Origin: Lachnospiraceae bacterium
Lineage (GTDB): Bacteria; Bacillota; Clostridia; Lachnospirales; Lachnospiraceae
Length of the DNA stretch: 64,000 nucleotides
NCBI GenBank assembly: GCA_023664345.1
Contig: JAMPFQ010000013.1
Location: 50,235 to 114,234 of the forward strand
Direction of reading: 5' to 3'
Below, one piece after another: positions 44,741 to 54,200 of the stretch; position 1 is the stretch's first letter; every line of letters begins with the position of its first letter. The position numbers and the translations under genes are program-made. The notes beneath the pieces are model-generated. The model saw only the letters and a program-made list of their open reading frames with translations, did not search any database and had not been told where the DNA came from.

Positions 44741-45909
44741 GGTATGATTATCTGATCGTAGGGACCGGGCTTTTTGGCTCGGTCTTTGCTCATGAGATGA
44801 AAGCGGCAGGCAGGAACTGCTATTGTATCGATAAGCGTGCTCATACAGGCGGAAATATCTATACGGAAGAATGGAACGGCATTCAGGTGCATAAATATGG
44901 AGCCCATATCTTCCATACTTCCGACAGGGCGGTGTGGGAGTACGTGAACCGTTTTGCCGAGTTCAACCATTATGTCAACTCGCCCATAGCGGTATATGGG
45001 GATGAACTTTATAATCTGCCCTTTAACATGAACACTTTCAGCAAGATGTGGGGCGTCAGGACGCCTGACGAGGCGAAAGCGGTCATAGAAGAACAGAGGC
45101 GGGATGCGGCCAGGGCCATGTATGGGGCTGCTGCTGGCAGGGACGCTTCCGCGGAAACGGCCCCTGAGCCCGCGAACCTGGAGGAGCAGGCGCTGTCCCT
45201 GGTGGGCAGGGATGTCTATGAGAAGCTGGTAAAAGGCTACACGGAGAAGCAGTGGGGAAGAAGCTGTACGGAACTGCCGGCGTTCATCATCAAGCGTCTG
45301 CCTGTCCGGTTTACCTATGACAATAATTATTTTACCGACAGATATCAGGGGATACCTATAGGAGGCTATGCCCAGATCATTGAGAGGCTTCTGGAAGATA
45401 TTCCTGTCAGGCTGGGGGTGTCTTATCGGGATTTCCTGGAACAAAATGCAAAAAGCGGCGAACCGGATACCTTTGGCCGCATACTGTACACGGGCATGAT
45501 CGATGAGTATTTTGGCTATTGCCTGGGCGAACTGCAGTACCGTTCCCTTCGTTTTGAGGAAGAGTTCATGGAAGAGTGCGATAATTATCAGGGCAATGCG
45601 GTGGTCAATTACACGGACAGGGAGGTTCCCTACACGCGCATCATCGAGCATAAGCACTTTGAGTTTGGCGCCGGAAAGGGCACTGTGATCACCAGGGAGT
45701 ATCCCTCCGCCTGGGAAAAGGGGCAGGAGCCCTATTATCCGGTCAATGACCGGAGGAACATGGCTCTCTATGAAAGATACCGCAAACTGGCAGCAGGCGA
45801 GAAGAATGTGATCTTCGGGGGCAGGCTGGGACAGTACCGATATTATGATATGGATAAGGTGATCGCCGAGGCGCTGAAAATGGCGAAAGCCGAACTGCAG
45901 GATACGTAA
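44737..45909 (+). CDS. glf: UDP-galactopyranose mutase
   Basis: 390 residues. FAD loop YDYLIVGTGLFGSVFAHEM at the N-terminus, HTGGNIYTEEWNGIQVHKYGAHIFHT as the family signature, and conserved VKGYTEKQWGRSC, FTYDNNYFTDRYQGIPIGGY and the C-terminal LGQYRYYDMDKVI. It ring-contracts UDP-galactopyranose to UDP-galactofuranose, so the cell glycan probably contains Galf. An alanine-rich insertion near residue 130 (AAAGRDASAETAPEP) makes it slightly longer than usual and should not affect the active site. A bidirectional terminator follows. Confidence 0.95.
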   Translation: MRYDYLIVGTGLFGSVFAHEMKAAGRNCYCIDKRAHTGGNIYTEEWNGIQVHKYGAHIFHTSDRAVWEYVNRFAEFNHYVNSPIAVYGDELYNLPFNMNTFSKMWGVRTPDEAKAVIEEQRRDAARAMYGAAAGRDASAETAPEPANLEEQALSLVGRDVYEKLVKGYTEKQWGRSCTELPAFIIKRLPVRFTYDNNYFTDRYQGIPIGGYAQIIERLLEDIPVRLGVSYRDFLEQNAKSGEPDTFGRILYTGMIDEYFGYCLGELQYRSLRFEEEFMEECDNYQGNAVVNYTDREVPYTRIIEHKHFEFGAGKGTVITREYPSAWEKGQEPYYPVNDRRNMALYERYRKLAAGEKNVIFGGRLGQYRYYDMDKVIAEALKMAKAELQDT

Positions 45910-45916
45910 GGATCAG

Positions 45917-45953
45917 AAAAAGCTTCCCGCGAGAGGATCGCAGGAAGCTTTTC
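45917..45953. terminator. Bidirectional intrinsic terminator between glf and the FliD-like gene
   Basis: AAAAGCTTCC (45918-45927) pairs with GGAAGCTTTT (45943-45952), and an inner GCGA/TCGC extends the stem. T-rich ends occur on both strands, which suits the convergent genes on either side. Confidence 0.8.
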
Positions 45954-45965
45954 TCAACATTTCTA

Positions 45966-47270
45966 TCAGCAATAGCTGTTGAACATCATGCCTGTGTACG
46001 CGCTGGTGGAATAAGGGCTGACATAGTTGCGGCTGGCGATGGGGTTCTTGTAAGCCACCATGGTCTTATCCACGTAATCCATGGGATTCAGGGATACCTG
46101 ATCGCTCTTGCGCAGCAGCGTCGTGGAAAAGCTTTTCAGGTAAGCAAAAGTCTCGTTGATATTATCTGCCTGTAACGCGGATCGTTTCAGCTGATCCCGG
46201 TTCACGTTGAGCGTGCCGTCTTCTGCGATGTTCATGCCCATGGATTCCATGGACGGGCGGTATACGGCGGCGATCCCCTTGAATTCCTGGACCAGCTTCC
46301 TGCTCTGGGCCTGAGAGTCCAGATAAGTGGAAGCGGCTTTGATGAAGCCGTTATAACCGCTGATCAGGTGTGTCACATTGTCCGTTAAAGAGTCCACGTC
46401 CGTCTTAAGGCCGATCTGGACCGTTTCGTCCTCCGGGCTGATACCGGTCAGCTGTACGTCAAACATCTTGCCGATGGTAAAATGGTTGGAGGAGGAGGTC
46501 CGCTCCTCGCCGTTGAGCAAAAACTGCGCGTTGGAGGCATCCCTGCTGACGTAATCCAGCCCAAAATAATCAACGGTGCCGGAAGACTTGCTGGTATGGG
46601 AATCACTGACGGTGAAGATCCGTGAGCGTTCCGGACTCAGGCCGGTAGACTCGGAGGTCAGCCTGATAGAGGTGCGGCCCTCGGATTCCGCCAGGGATGC
46701 TTTCAACCCGATGTCGGAATTGTTGATCAGACGCACCAGCCTTTCCTGTATCTCGCGGTTGGTCTCGGATTCACCGATGGTAAACTGGAATTCATAGTTC
46801 ATATCGTTGACGCCCACATCAAAGGAGTAGGTGTCCGGCGCCAGAGAGACCTTTTCATCGGGAAGAAAATATCCCAGATTCTCCTGAGAGGAGGCAAGGG
46901 ACCTGACTTCCAGCTGCAGGTCAGGAATCTCGTCCTTGGGCCGCTGCGGGCCGATATAGGCAGCTTTCACGATATCTTCATCGGAGGAATAAGCGCGTTT
47001 CTTGCTCAGCAGGCTGTTGCCTTCCTCCAGTCCGCCCAGCTGCGCGATGGTATTGTGCAGGTCACGGGCATTCTCTTTCAGATCCACTGCGTACTGCTGG
47101 GTCTGCCTGCTGGTGGTAGGAAGATACCAGGGAGCGTCCTTGTTCATCTTTACGATGGAATTATAAACCTTGCGGAGTTCACTCTTCTTATGCGTGTCAT
47201 ATTTTGTTACAGCCTTAGGTGTATACGTGGAAAGATAATTGTTGTATACTGTATTCAGCGCCATACTCAC
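45966..47270 (-). CDS. fliD: FliD-like flagellar filament cap/hook-associated protein
   Basis: 434 residues. The N-terminal part is helical with NARDLHNTIAQL and a linker of unknown fold. The middle contains LQLEVRSLASSQENLGYFL and SFDVGVNDMNYEFQFTIG. The C-terminal part resembles FliD_C: DSLTDNVTHLISGYNGFIKAAS and SMGMNIAEDGTLNVNRDQL. It would cap the growing filament and help flagellin polymerise. It is shorter and more divergent than typical FliD, so another hook-associated role is possible. A perfect sigma-D site lies 53 bases upstream. GTG 47270 sits nine bases after GAGGGGG; ATG 47264 is the alternative start. Confidence 0.78.
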   Translation of the reverse strand: MSMALNTVYNNYLSTYTPKAVTKYDTHKKSELRKVYNSIVKMNKDAPWYLPTTSRQTQQYAVDLKENARDLHNTIAQLGGLEEGNSLLSKKRAYSSDEDIVKAAYIGPQRPKDEIPDLQLEVRSLASSQENLGYFLPDEKVSLAPDTYSFDVGVNDMNYEFQFTIGESETNREIQERLVRLINNSDIGLKASLAESEGRTSIRLTSESTGLSPERSRIFTVSDSHTSKSSGTVDYFGLDYVSRDASNAQFLLNGEERTSSSNHFTIGKMFDVQLTGISPEDETVQIGLKTDVDSLTDNVTHLISGYNGFIKAASTYLDSQAQSRKLVQEFKGIAAVYRPSMESMGMNIAEDGTLNVNRDQLKRSALQADNINETFAYLKSFSTTLLRKSDQVSLNPMDYVDKTMVAYKNPIASRNYVSPYSTSAYTGMMFNSYC

Positions 47271-47322
47271 AGCACGCCGCCCCCTCTCCTGATATCTATT
47301 CTATGCAAACGTCTATGTATTG

Positions 47323-47350
47323 TTATCGGCAGTTCCATGCCATTACTTTA
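47323..47350 (-). promoter_or_regulatory. Sigma-D promoter of the FliD-like gene
   Basis: On the minus strand TAAA (47347-47350), 16 bases and GCCGATAA (47323-47330), a full match to the flagellar sigma consensus. Confidence 0.85.
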
Positions 47351-47407
47351 TAGTTGGATTATAACATTTTACATAAGCAGAAACAATACTTTAAATGAAA
47401 AAAACTG

Positions 47408-47436
47408 TTGACGGAACAGGGCAGCTGTGTTATAGT
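47408..47436 (+). promoter_or_regulatory. Sigma-A promoter of rpmG-secE-nusG
   Basis: TTGACG (47408-47413), 17 bases, TATAGT (47431-47436), 69 bases before rpmG. Confidence 0.72.
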
Positions 47437-47505
47437 AAACAGGCGAGATAAGTTTCAGGTCTTTTTTTTATGCTCTTTTTTTACAAAACATATGGAGGTA
47501 GCGAA

Positions 47506-47655
47506 ATGCGTACAAAAATAACTCTGGCTTGTACGGAATGCAAGCAGCGTAACTACAATACTACCAAGGATAAGAAGACTCATCCTGACAGGATGGAGAC
47601 CAGGAAATACTGCCGTTTCTGCAGAAAGCATACGATACACAAGGAAACCAAGTGA
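47506..47655 (+). CDS. rpmG: 50S ribosomal protein L33
   Basis: 49 residues, [20 protein letters not shown] onward, with the zinc-ribbon cysteines CTEC and CRFC. It keeps all four ligands, so it is the zinc-containing (C+) form. It binds 23S rRNA near the E site. GGAGGTAG precedes ATG 47506; a longer frame upstream has no support. It is followed by secE and nusG, the usual order in Firmicutes. Confidence 0.95.
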   Translation: MRTKITLACTECKQRNYNTTKDKKTHPDRMETRKYCRFCRKHTIHKETK

Positions 47656-47741
47656 TCATCCGCTCTGCAGTGGGAAGTCAGTGTGGAACATAATATTGGC
47701 CTGCGGCTCGGATCGCAGGTTACGGAAAGGCATGGTTTCAA

Positions 47742-47945
47742 ATGGGAGATTCCGCAGAAAAGCAGTCGCGCCCCAGTTTCTTTCAGGGCGTGAAAACCGA
47801 ATTTAAGAAAGTAGTATGGCCGGACAGGAAGTCCACATTAAAACAGTCTGTGGCTGTAGTCGCGATCTCAGTAGTTGTCGGAGTGATCATTGCCATTATT
47901 GATTATATAGCCAAATATGGCGTGAACTTCTTAACATCAATTTAG
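47742..47945 (+). CDS. secE: Preprotein translocase subunit SecE
   Basis: 67 residues with the short cytoplasmic motif GVKTEFKKVVWPDRKSTLKQS and a single C-terminal membrane helix (VAVVAISVVVGVIIAIIDYI). It is the small one-span SecE of Gram-positive bacteria, which clamps SecY. It lies between rpmG and nusG as expected. The 86 bases before it contain no tRNA. Confidence 0.95.
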   Translation: MGDSAEKQSRPSFFQGVKTEFKKVVWPDRKSTLKQSVAVVAISVVVGVIIAIIDYIAKYGVNFLTSI

Positions 47946-47961
47946 AGCGAGGGTTATTTAT

Positions 47962-48480
47962 ATGGCAGAGGCAAAATGGTATGTGGTTCATACCTATTCG
48001 GGATATGAGAACAAAGTCAAAGCCAATATTGAGAAGACCATTGAGAACAACAAGCATCTGGCGGAGCAGATCCTGGAAGTGAGGGTTCCCCTGCAGGATG
48101 TGGTGGAACTGAAGAACGGCGCCAGGAAGACTGTCCAGAAGAAGATGTTTCCCGGATATGTCCTTCTCAATATGGAGATGAATGACGATACGTGGTATGT
48201 AGTCCGCAACACCCGCGGCGTGACCGGATTCGTGGGACCGGGAAGCAAGCCTGTTCCCCTGACCGAGGCTGAGATGAAGCCTCTGGGCATCAAGACGGAA
48301 AATGTCTCCATCGATTTCGTGGAAGGAGACAGCATCGCCGTTGTGGCAGGTGTGTGGAAAGATACTGTCGGCGTCGTGCAGAAGCTGGATTACGGCAAGC
48401 AGACAGCCACCATCAATGTGGAACTGTTTGGCAGGGAGACGCCTGTGGAGATCAGCTTTGCAGAGGTCAGAAAGCTTTGA
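47962..48480 (+). CDS. nusG: Transcription termination/antitermination protein NusG
   Basis: 172 residues: AKWYVVHTYSGYENKVKANIE at the N-terminus, MFPGYVLLNMEMNDDTWYVVRNT in the NGN domain, and the KOW domain GDSIAVVAGVWKDTVGVVQKLD at the C-terminus. It binds RNA polymerase and links transcription to translation and Rho. This is the housekeeping copy; a specialised NusG paralog (LoaP type) that could act on the attenuator at 18355 is not in the window. The next 175 bases before rplK hold no gene. Confidence 0.95.
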   Translation: MAEAKWYVVHTYSGYENKVKANIEKTIENNKHLAEQILEVRVPLQDVVELKNGARKTVQKKMFPGYVLLNMEMNDDTWYVVRNTRGVTGFVGPGSKPVPLTEAEMKPLGIKTENVSIDFVEGDSIAVVAGVWKDTVGVVQKLDYGKQTATINVELFGRETPVEISFAEVRKL

Positions 48481-48655
48481 TGAGATTCAGGTATTTCTGC
48501 CAGGGAGCGATCCCCGGCATGACATACATTGGGCATAAGGCCCAGGCAATAAAGTGGGAGCAGGAGGACGACAGATCCCCTGCGCCGAGTCACCGTTGCG
48601 CGCAGGCCGGCATCGGCGGGCCGTGACGGCTTACCACATCATAGGAGGTGCCAAA

Positions 48656-49081
48656 ATGGCAAAGAAAGTAGAAGGATACATTAAATTACAGATTCCTGCC
48701 GGCAAAGCTACACCGGCTCCCCCTGTTGGCCCCGCGTTAGGCCAGCATGGCGTGAACATCGTTGAATTCACCAAACAGTTCAACGCAAGGACGGCAGACA
48801 AGGGTGATGTTATCATCCCTGTGGTCATTACTGTATATGCAGACAGATCTTTCAGTTTCATTACGAAGACTCCCCCTGCAGCAGTACTGCTGAAGAAAGC
48901 ATGCAACATCAAGACCGCATCTGCGACTCCCAACAAGACCAAGGTGGCTACCATCTCAAAGGCCAAACTCCAGGAGATCGCGGAGATGAAGATGCCGGAT
49001 CTGAACGCGGCGAGCATTGAAGCAGCCATGAGCATGATCGCAGGCACTGCACGCAGCATGGGTATTGTAGTAGAAGACTAA
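48656..49081 (+). CDS. rplK: 50S ribosomal protein L11
   Basis: 141 residues: [31 protein letters not shown] and the C-terminal RNA-binding [20 protein letters not shown]. It forms the GTPase-associated centre and is needed for RelA activation. TAGGAGGTG precedes ATG 48656. A 56-base spacer with a small hairpin separates it from rplA. Confidence 0.96.
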   Translation: MAKKVEGYIKLQIPAGKATPAPPVGPALGQHGVNIVEFTKQFNARTADKGDVIIPVVITVYADRSFSFITKTPPAAVLLKKACNIKTASATPNKTKVATISKAKLQEIAEMKMPDLNAASIEAAMSMIAGTARSMGIVVED

Positions 49082-49097
49082 CTGTTCATAATTGGGA

Positions 49098-49113
49098 GAC
49101 AACAAAAGTTGTC
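49098..49113 (+). promoter_or_regulatory. Small hairpin before rplA, possible L1 control site
   Basis: GACAAC (49098-49103) and GTTGTC (49108-49113) around AAAA form a short stem just before the rplA ribosome-binding site. L1 regulates its own operon in other bacteria. The match to a real L1 site is not verified. Confidence 0.3.
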
Positions 49114-49136
49114 GCTGGAACCTAGGAGGTAAGATA

Positions 49137-49826
49137 ATGAAGCATGGTAAGAAATATACGGAAGCAGCAAAGCTTGTAGACCGCACCGCGCTCTATGAGC
49201 CCGAAGAAGCGATCGCTTTGGTAAAGAAAGCAGCATCGGCAAAGTTCGATGAGACCGTTGAAGTGCATATCAGGACAGGGTGTGACGGACGTCATGCAGA
49301 GCAGCAGATCCGCGGCGCGGTGGTGCTGCCCAACGGAACAGGTAAGAAAGTCAGGGTCCTTGTAATCGCGAAAGGCGACAAGATCGCAGAGGCAGAAGCG
49401 GCAGGCGCCGATCATGTCGGCGGCGAGGAACTGATCCCCAGGATCCAGAACGATGGCTGGCTTGATTTCGATGTGGTAGTGGCAACCCCCGATATGATGG
49501 GCATCGTGGGACGTCTCGGTAAGATTTTGGGACCTAAGGGTCTGATGCCCAACCCCAAGGCAGGCACGGTCACCATGGACGTGACCAAGGCTGTGAACGA
49601 TATCAAAGCCGGTAAGATCGAGTACAGGCTGGATAAGACCAACATCGTCCATGTTCCCGTGGGCAAGGTTTCCTTTACGGATGAAGCGCTCCAGGAGAAT
49701 TTCAACGCGCTGATGGACGCGATTATCAAAGCGAAGCCCAGCGCAGTGAAAGGACAGTATCTGAGAAGCATCACACTGACCAGCACCATGGGCCCCGGTG
49801 TGAGAGTAAATGTGGCGAAGTTCTAG
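49137..49826 (+). CDS. rplA: 50S ribosomal protein L1
   Basis: 229 residues: [54 protein letters not shown], and [20 protein letters not shown]. It binds 23S rRNA at the L1 stalk and acts as a translational repressor of its own message in many bacteria. AGGAGG precedes ATG 49137. It ends the L11-L1 pair; the L10-L12 pair that follows has its own promoter and leader. Confidence 0.96.
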   Translation: MKHGKKYTEAAKLVDRTALYEPEEAIALVKKAASAKFDETVEVHIRTGCDGRHAEQQIRGAVVLPNGTGKKVRVLVIAKGDKIAEAEAAGADHVGGEELIPRIQNDGWLDFDVVVATPDMMGIVGRLGKILGPKGLMPNPKAGTVTMDVTKAVNDIKAGKIEYRLDKTNIVHVPVGKVSFTDEALQENFNALMDAIIKAKPSAVKGQYLRSITLTSTMGPGVRVNVAKF

Positions 49827-49845
49827 CCATGGCCTGACAAAATTG

Positions 49846-49874
49846 TTGACAAATGCGGGATCTTATAGTATCCT
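49846..49874 (+). promoter_or_regulatory. Sigma-A promoter of rplJ-rplL
   Basis: TTGACA (49846-49851), 17 bases, TATCCT (49869-49874), followed by the L10 leader. Confidence 0.65.
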
Positions 49875-49894
49875 GTATAAAGTCATATGACAAT

Positions 49895-50001
49895 GCCGAA
49901 GACAGTAGGTCCCTGTAAGACAAAGGGATAAGCGCAGCGCCTACCGAGGAAAGAGTTTCAGCTAAGACTTTACGCCTCCCTGTCTTCAGGGAGGCTTTTT
50001 T
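49895..50001 (+). promoter_or_regulatory. Ribosomal protein L10 leader with attenuator
   Basis: The leader has the typical GCCGAAGACAGTAGGT start and GCGCCTACCGAGG partner, then an intrinsic terminator. In this RNA family, L10 (or L10-L12) binding to the leader represses rplJ-rplL, by transcription attenuation in Firmicutes. Identified by the conserved paired segments; no covariance search was run. Confidence 0.82.
49974..50001 (+). terminator. Terminator of the L10 leader
   Basis: GCCTCCCTG (49974-49982) pairs with CAGGGAGGC (49987-49995) around TCTT, followed by six T residues. Confidence 0.88.
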
Positions 50002-50060
50002 CATAGAGAAAACTCCTTTCGGCAGGGGAAACCCACTATATTCTATAAGGAGGTAGAGAA

Positions 50061-50567
50061 ATGGCAAAGGTTGAATTAAAAGCGCCTATTGTGGAAGAGA
50101 TTGTCGCCAATATCAAGGATGCCCAGTCTGTAGTCCTGGTGGATTACAGAGGACTTACCGTTGAGCAGGACACGCAGCTTCGCAAGAATCTGCGCGAGGC
50201 GGGCGTTATCTACAAGGTGTACAAGAACACTTTCATGACCCGTGCGTTCAAGGGTACGGAATGCGAAGGCCTGACCCAGTATCTGGAAGGGCCCAGTGCG
50301 GTCGCAATCTCCAGCGAGGACGCAACCGCTCCTGCAAGGATCCTGGCGGAGTTCGCCAAGACGGCTGACAAGCTTGAGATCAAGGCCGGTATCGTGGAAG
50401 GCACGGTATATGATGCGAAAGGCATGGCTGCCATCGCAAGCATTCCTTCCAGGGAAGTGCTTATTTCCAGGCTGCTTGGCAGCATGAAGAGCCCTATCAC
50501 CAACTTCGCCCGCGTTATGAACCAGCTGGCAGAAAAAGGCGGAGCATCCGCAGCAGCGGCTGAGTAA
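50061..50567 (+). CDS. rplJ: 50S ribosomal protein L10
   Basis: 168 residues: KVELKAPIVEEIVANIKDAQSVVLVDYRGL, VYKNTFMTRAFKGTE, and the C-terminal helix AEKGGASAAAAE that carries L7/L12 dimers. AAGGAGGTAG precedes ATG 50061. Expression is set by the leader at 49895-50001. Normal length and order (rplJ-rplL-rpoB). Confidence 0.96.
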   Translation: MAKVELKAPIVEEIVANIKDAQSVVLVDYRGLTVEQDTQLRKNLREAGVIYKVYKNTFMTRAFKGTECEGLTQYLEGPSAVAISSEDATAPARILAEFAKTADKLEIKAGIVEGTVYDAKGMAAIASIPSREVLISRLLGSMKSPITNFARVMNQLAEKGGASAAAAE

Positions 50568-50633
50568 CAGAGGCAGGTTATATTTACAACAAAAGTTATC
50601 ACACATCAATTTCAGAAAATGGAGGAAAAGAAA

Positions 50634-51008
50634 ATGGCTAAATTGACCGCTCAGGAATTGATCGATCAGATCAAGGAGATGACCGTATTAGAATTGAACG
50701 ATCTGGTAAAAGCTTGCGAGGAGGAGTTCGGCGTATCCGCAGCAGCAGGCGTTGTTATGACGGCACCCGGTGCAGGCGCAGCAGTTGAGGAAGAGAAGGA
50801 CGAGTTCGATGTGGAACTGACCGAGGTTGGGGCAGAGAAAGTCAAGGTTATCAAGGCTGTCCGCGAGATAACCGGACTGGGCCTGAAGGAAGCTAAGGAT
50901 CTGGTAGACGGCGCTCCTAAGGTTGTGAAGGAAGCGGCTTCCAAGGCTGACGCTGAGGAGATCAAGAAGAAACTTGAGGAAGTTGGCGCTAAGGTTACAT
51001 TGAAGTGA
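50634..51008 (+). CDS. rplL: 50S ribosomal protein L7/L12
   Basis: 124 residues: [38 protein letters not shown], an Ala/Pro-rich hinge, and the C-terminal [33 protein letters not shown] that contacts elongation factors. GGAGGAAAAG precedes ATG 50634. A strong terminator follows before the rpoB promoter. Confidence 0.96.
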   Translation: MAKLTAQELIDQIKEMTVLELNDLVKACEEEFGVSAAAGVVMTAPGAGAAVEEEKDEFDVELTEVGAEKVKVIKAVREITGLGLKEAKDLVDGAPKVVKEAASKADAEEIKKKLEEVGAKVTLK

Positions 51009-51032
51009 TCGTGGCAAACAGGTGACTGTATG

Positions 51033-51094
51033 ATACAGCGAAAGGGCGGTTCCGCGCATGGGCGAAGGGCCGTTCTTTTTGCTGTATTTTTTTC
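51033..51094 (+). terminator. Intrinsic terminator after rplL
   Basis: ATACAGC (51033-51039) pairs with GCTGTAT (51081-51087), enclosing an inner GC-rich stem, with a T-run to 51093. Confidence 0.8.
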
Positions 51095-51115
51095 TTGATT
51101 CTTCCAAAAATCTGC

Positions 51116-51144
51116 TTGACCCCCTCCCCGATTTGTGATAACAT
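51116..51144 (+). promoter_or_regulatory. Sigma-A promoter of rpoB-rpoC
   Basis: TTGACC (51116-51121), 17 bases, TAACAT (51139-51144), between the rplL terminator and rpoB. Confidence 0.65.
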
Positions 51145-51224
51145 GGATAGTGCACTATTGTGCGGAACTATGTCTGCGTATATTGCAACATGGCATAAAT
51201 CAGAAAGAACGGGGTGAAATGTCA

Positions 51225-54200
51225 ATGGAAAAGAACAGAATACGTCCCATAGCCGGCAACAGGGTTATGCGTATGAGTTATGCACGACAGAAAGAGGTTC
51301 TGGAGATGCCTAATCTGATCGAAGTCCAGAAGGACTCCTATCAGTGGTTTTTGGACGAGGGTCTGAAAGAAGTCTTCGATGATATCTCTCCTATCGCTGA
51401 TTACAGTGGTTCCCTGAGTCTGGAGTTTGTGGACTTTGAACTGTGCAGAGACGACGTAAAATATTCTATTGAAGAATGCAAGGAGAGGGATGCCACCTAC
51501 GCGGCGCCCCTGACTGTCAAGGTTCGTCTGTACAATAAGGAAAAGGAAGAGATCAGCGAGCATAAGATCTTTATGGGCGATCTTCCGTTGATGACCGAGA
51601 CTGGCACTTTTGTGATCAATGGCGCAGAGCGTGTTATCGTAAGCCAGCTGGTCCGTTCCCCCGGCATTTATTATGGGGTGGGACATGATAAGATCGGCAA
51701 AAGGCTCTTTTCCTGTACCGTTATCCCCAATCGTGGCGCGTGGCTGGAGTATGAGACCGATTCCAACGACGTGTTTTATGTCCGCGTGGACAGGACCCGT
51801 AAGGTTCCCGTCACTGTGCTGATCCGTGCGTTAGGCGTTGGCACGAATGATGAGATCCGTGAATTGTTTGGCGACGAGCCGAAGATAGAAGCAAGTTTTG
51901 GCAAGGACACTGCTGAGAATTATCAGGAGGGTCTGTTAGAGTTATATAAAAAGATCCGCCCCGGTGAACCTTTGAGCGTTGAAAGCGCGGAAAGCCTGAT
52001 CAACGCTATGTTCTTTGACCCCAGAAGATACGATCTGGCCAAGGTCGGCAGGTATAAGTTCAACAAGAAGCTGGCGTTCAGGAACAGGATCAGGCATCAG
52101 ATCCTGGCTGCTGACGTGGTGGATCCCTCCACCGGCGAGGTACTGGCGTCCGCAGGTGATAAGGTGACTATGGAACTGGCTGATACGATCCAGAATGCGG
52201 CAGTCCCTTTCGTATATGTACAGACAGAGGAGAAAAATGTCAAGGTCCTTTCCAATATGATGGTGGATCTGACCAGCTTTGTGGACTGCAATCCCAGGGA
52301 TTTCGGCATCCATGAGCGCGTGTATTATCCCGTGCTGGCGCAGATCCTGGAGGAGTTTGGCGGCGATTCCGAGAAGCTGGCCGAGGCGATCAAAAAGAAT
52401 GTGCACGAACTTGTTCCGAAGCACATCACAAAGGAAGATATCATTGCTTCCATCAATTATAATATGCACCTTGAGTATGGTCTGGGCAATGACGACGATA
52501 TCGATCATCTGGGCAACAGGCGTATCCGCGCGGTGGGCGAACTGCTCCAGAACCAGTACCGCATCGGTCTGTCCAGGATGGAGAGAGTGGTGCGCGAGCG
52601 TATGACCACTCATGACGCGGAGGATATTTCTCCCCAGTCCCTGATCAATATCAAGCCTGTCACAGCTGCGGTGAAAGAGTTCTTCGGATCCTCCCAGCTG
52701 TCGCAGTTCATGGATCAGAACAACCCTCTGGGTGAACTGACCCATAAGAGGCGTCTTTCCGCCCTGGGCCCCGGTGGTCTGTCCAGAGACCGTGCCGGAT
52801 TTGAGGTCCGTGACGTGCATTATTCCCATTATGGAAGAATGTGCCCCATCGAGACTCCTGAAGGCCCTAACATTGGTCTGATCAACTCCCTTGCAAGCTA
52901 TGCAAGGATCAATGAATATGGTTTTGTGGAGGCGCCCTATCGCAAGGTCGATAAGAGCGACCCCGCCAATCCCAGGGTTACGGAGGAGGTGGTCTATATG
53001 ACCGCCGATGAAGAGGACAATTATCATGTGGCACAGGCGAATGAGGCCCTGGATGCGGACGGTCACTTTGTCCGTACTACCGTATCCGGCCGTTACCGTG
53101 AGGAGACTCAGGAGTATCCCCGTTCCATGTTCGATTATATGGATGTGTCTCCCCGTATGGTATTTTCCGTGGCTACCGCGCTGATCCCTTTCCTGCAGAA
53201 TGACGACGCGAACCGTGCGCTGATGGGATCCAACATGCAGCGTCAGGCAGTGCCCCTCCTGCTGACGGATGCCCCTGCGGTGGGAACCGGTATGGAGACA
53301 AAGACGGCGGTGGACTCCGGTGTCTGCATCCTGGCGAAGAAGTCGGGCACGATCGATTATGTGTCGTCCCGGCTGATCCGTATGACCTGTGACGATGGAG
53401 AGAAGATGGAATATCATCTGACCAAGTTCTCCAGGAGCAATCAGTCCAACTGCTATAACCAGAAGCCTATCGTATTTAAGGGCGACCATGTGGAAGAGGG
53501 TCAGGTGATCGCGGACGGTCCCTCCACTTCCATGGGCGAGCTGGCTCTGGGCAAGAACCCTCTGATCGGCTTTATGACTTGGGAAGGCTATAATTACGAG
53601 GATGCTGTCCTTTTGAGTGAAAGACTGGTGCAGGAGGATGTCTATACCTCCGTGCACATTGAGGAATATGAGGCGGAAGCCAGGGATACGAAGCTGGGGC
53701 CTGAGGAGATCACCCGCGATGTCCCCGGCGTCGGTGATGATGCGCTGAAAGACCTGGACGACAGAGGGATCATCCGTATCGGCGCGGAGGTCCGTGCCGG
53801 CGATATCCTTGTGGGCAAAGTGACTCCCAAGGGAGAAACGGAGCTTACCGCGGAGGAGAGGCTGCTTCGGGCGATCTTTGGAGAGAAAGCGAGGGAGGTC
53901 CGTGACACCTCCTTGAAAGTGCCTCACGGCGAATATGGTATTGTGGTGGATGCCAAGGTGTTTACCAGAGAGAACAGCGACGAACTGTCTCCCGGGGTCA
54001 ATCAGGCAGTCCGTATCTATATCGCGCAGAAGAGAAAGATTTCCGTAGGTGACAAGATGGCAGGCCGCCACGGCAACAAGGGTGTGGTTTCCCGCGTGCT
54101 TCCTGTGGAGGATATGCCCTATCTGCCTAACGGGCGTCCTCTGGATATCGTGCTGAACCCCCTGGGCGTGCCTTCCCGTATGAACATTGGACAGGTACTG

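Noticed and set aside
47656-47741. tRNA-Trp between rpmG and secE, as found in some bacteria
   Set aside because: No cloverleaf, TTCGA loop or CCA end can be seen in the 86 bases.
48481-48655. Short frames in the 175-base GC-rich gap between nusG and rplK
   Set aside because: The frames that cross this gap extend from nusG or rplK in the wrong phase and have no start signals; I see no gene there.
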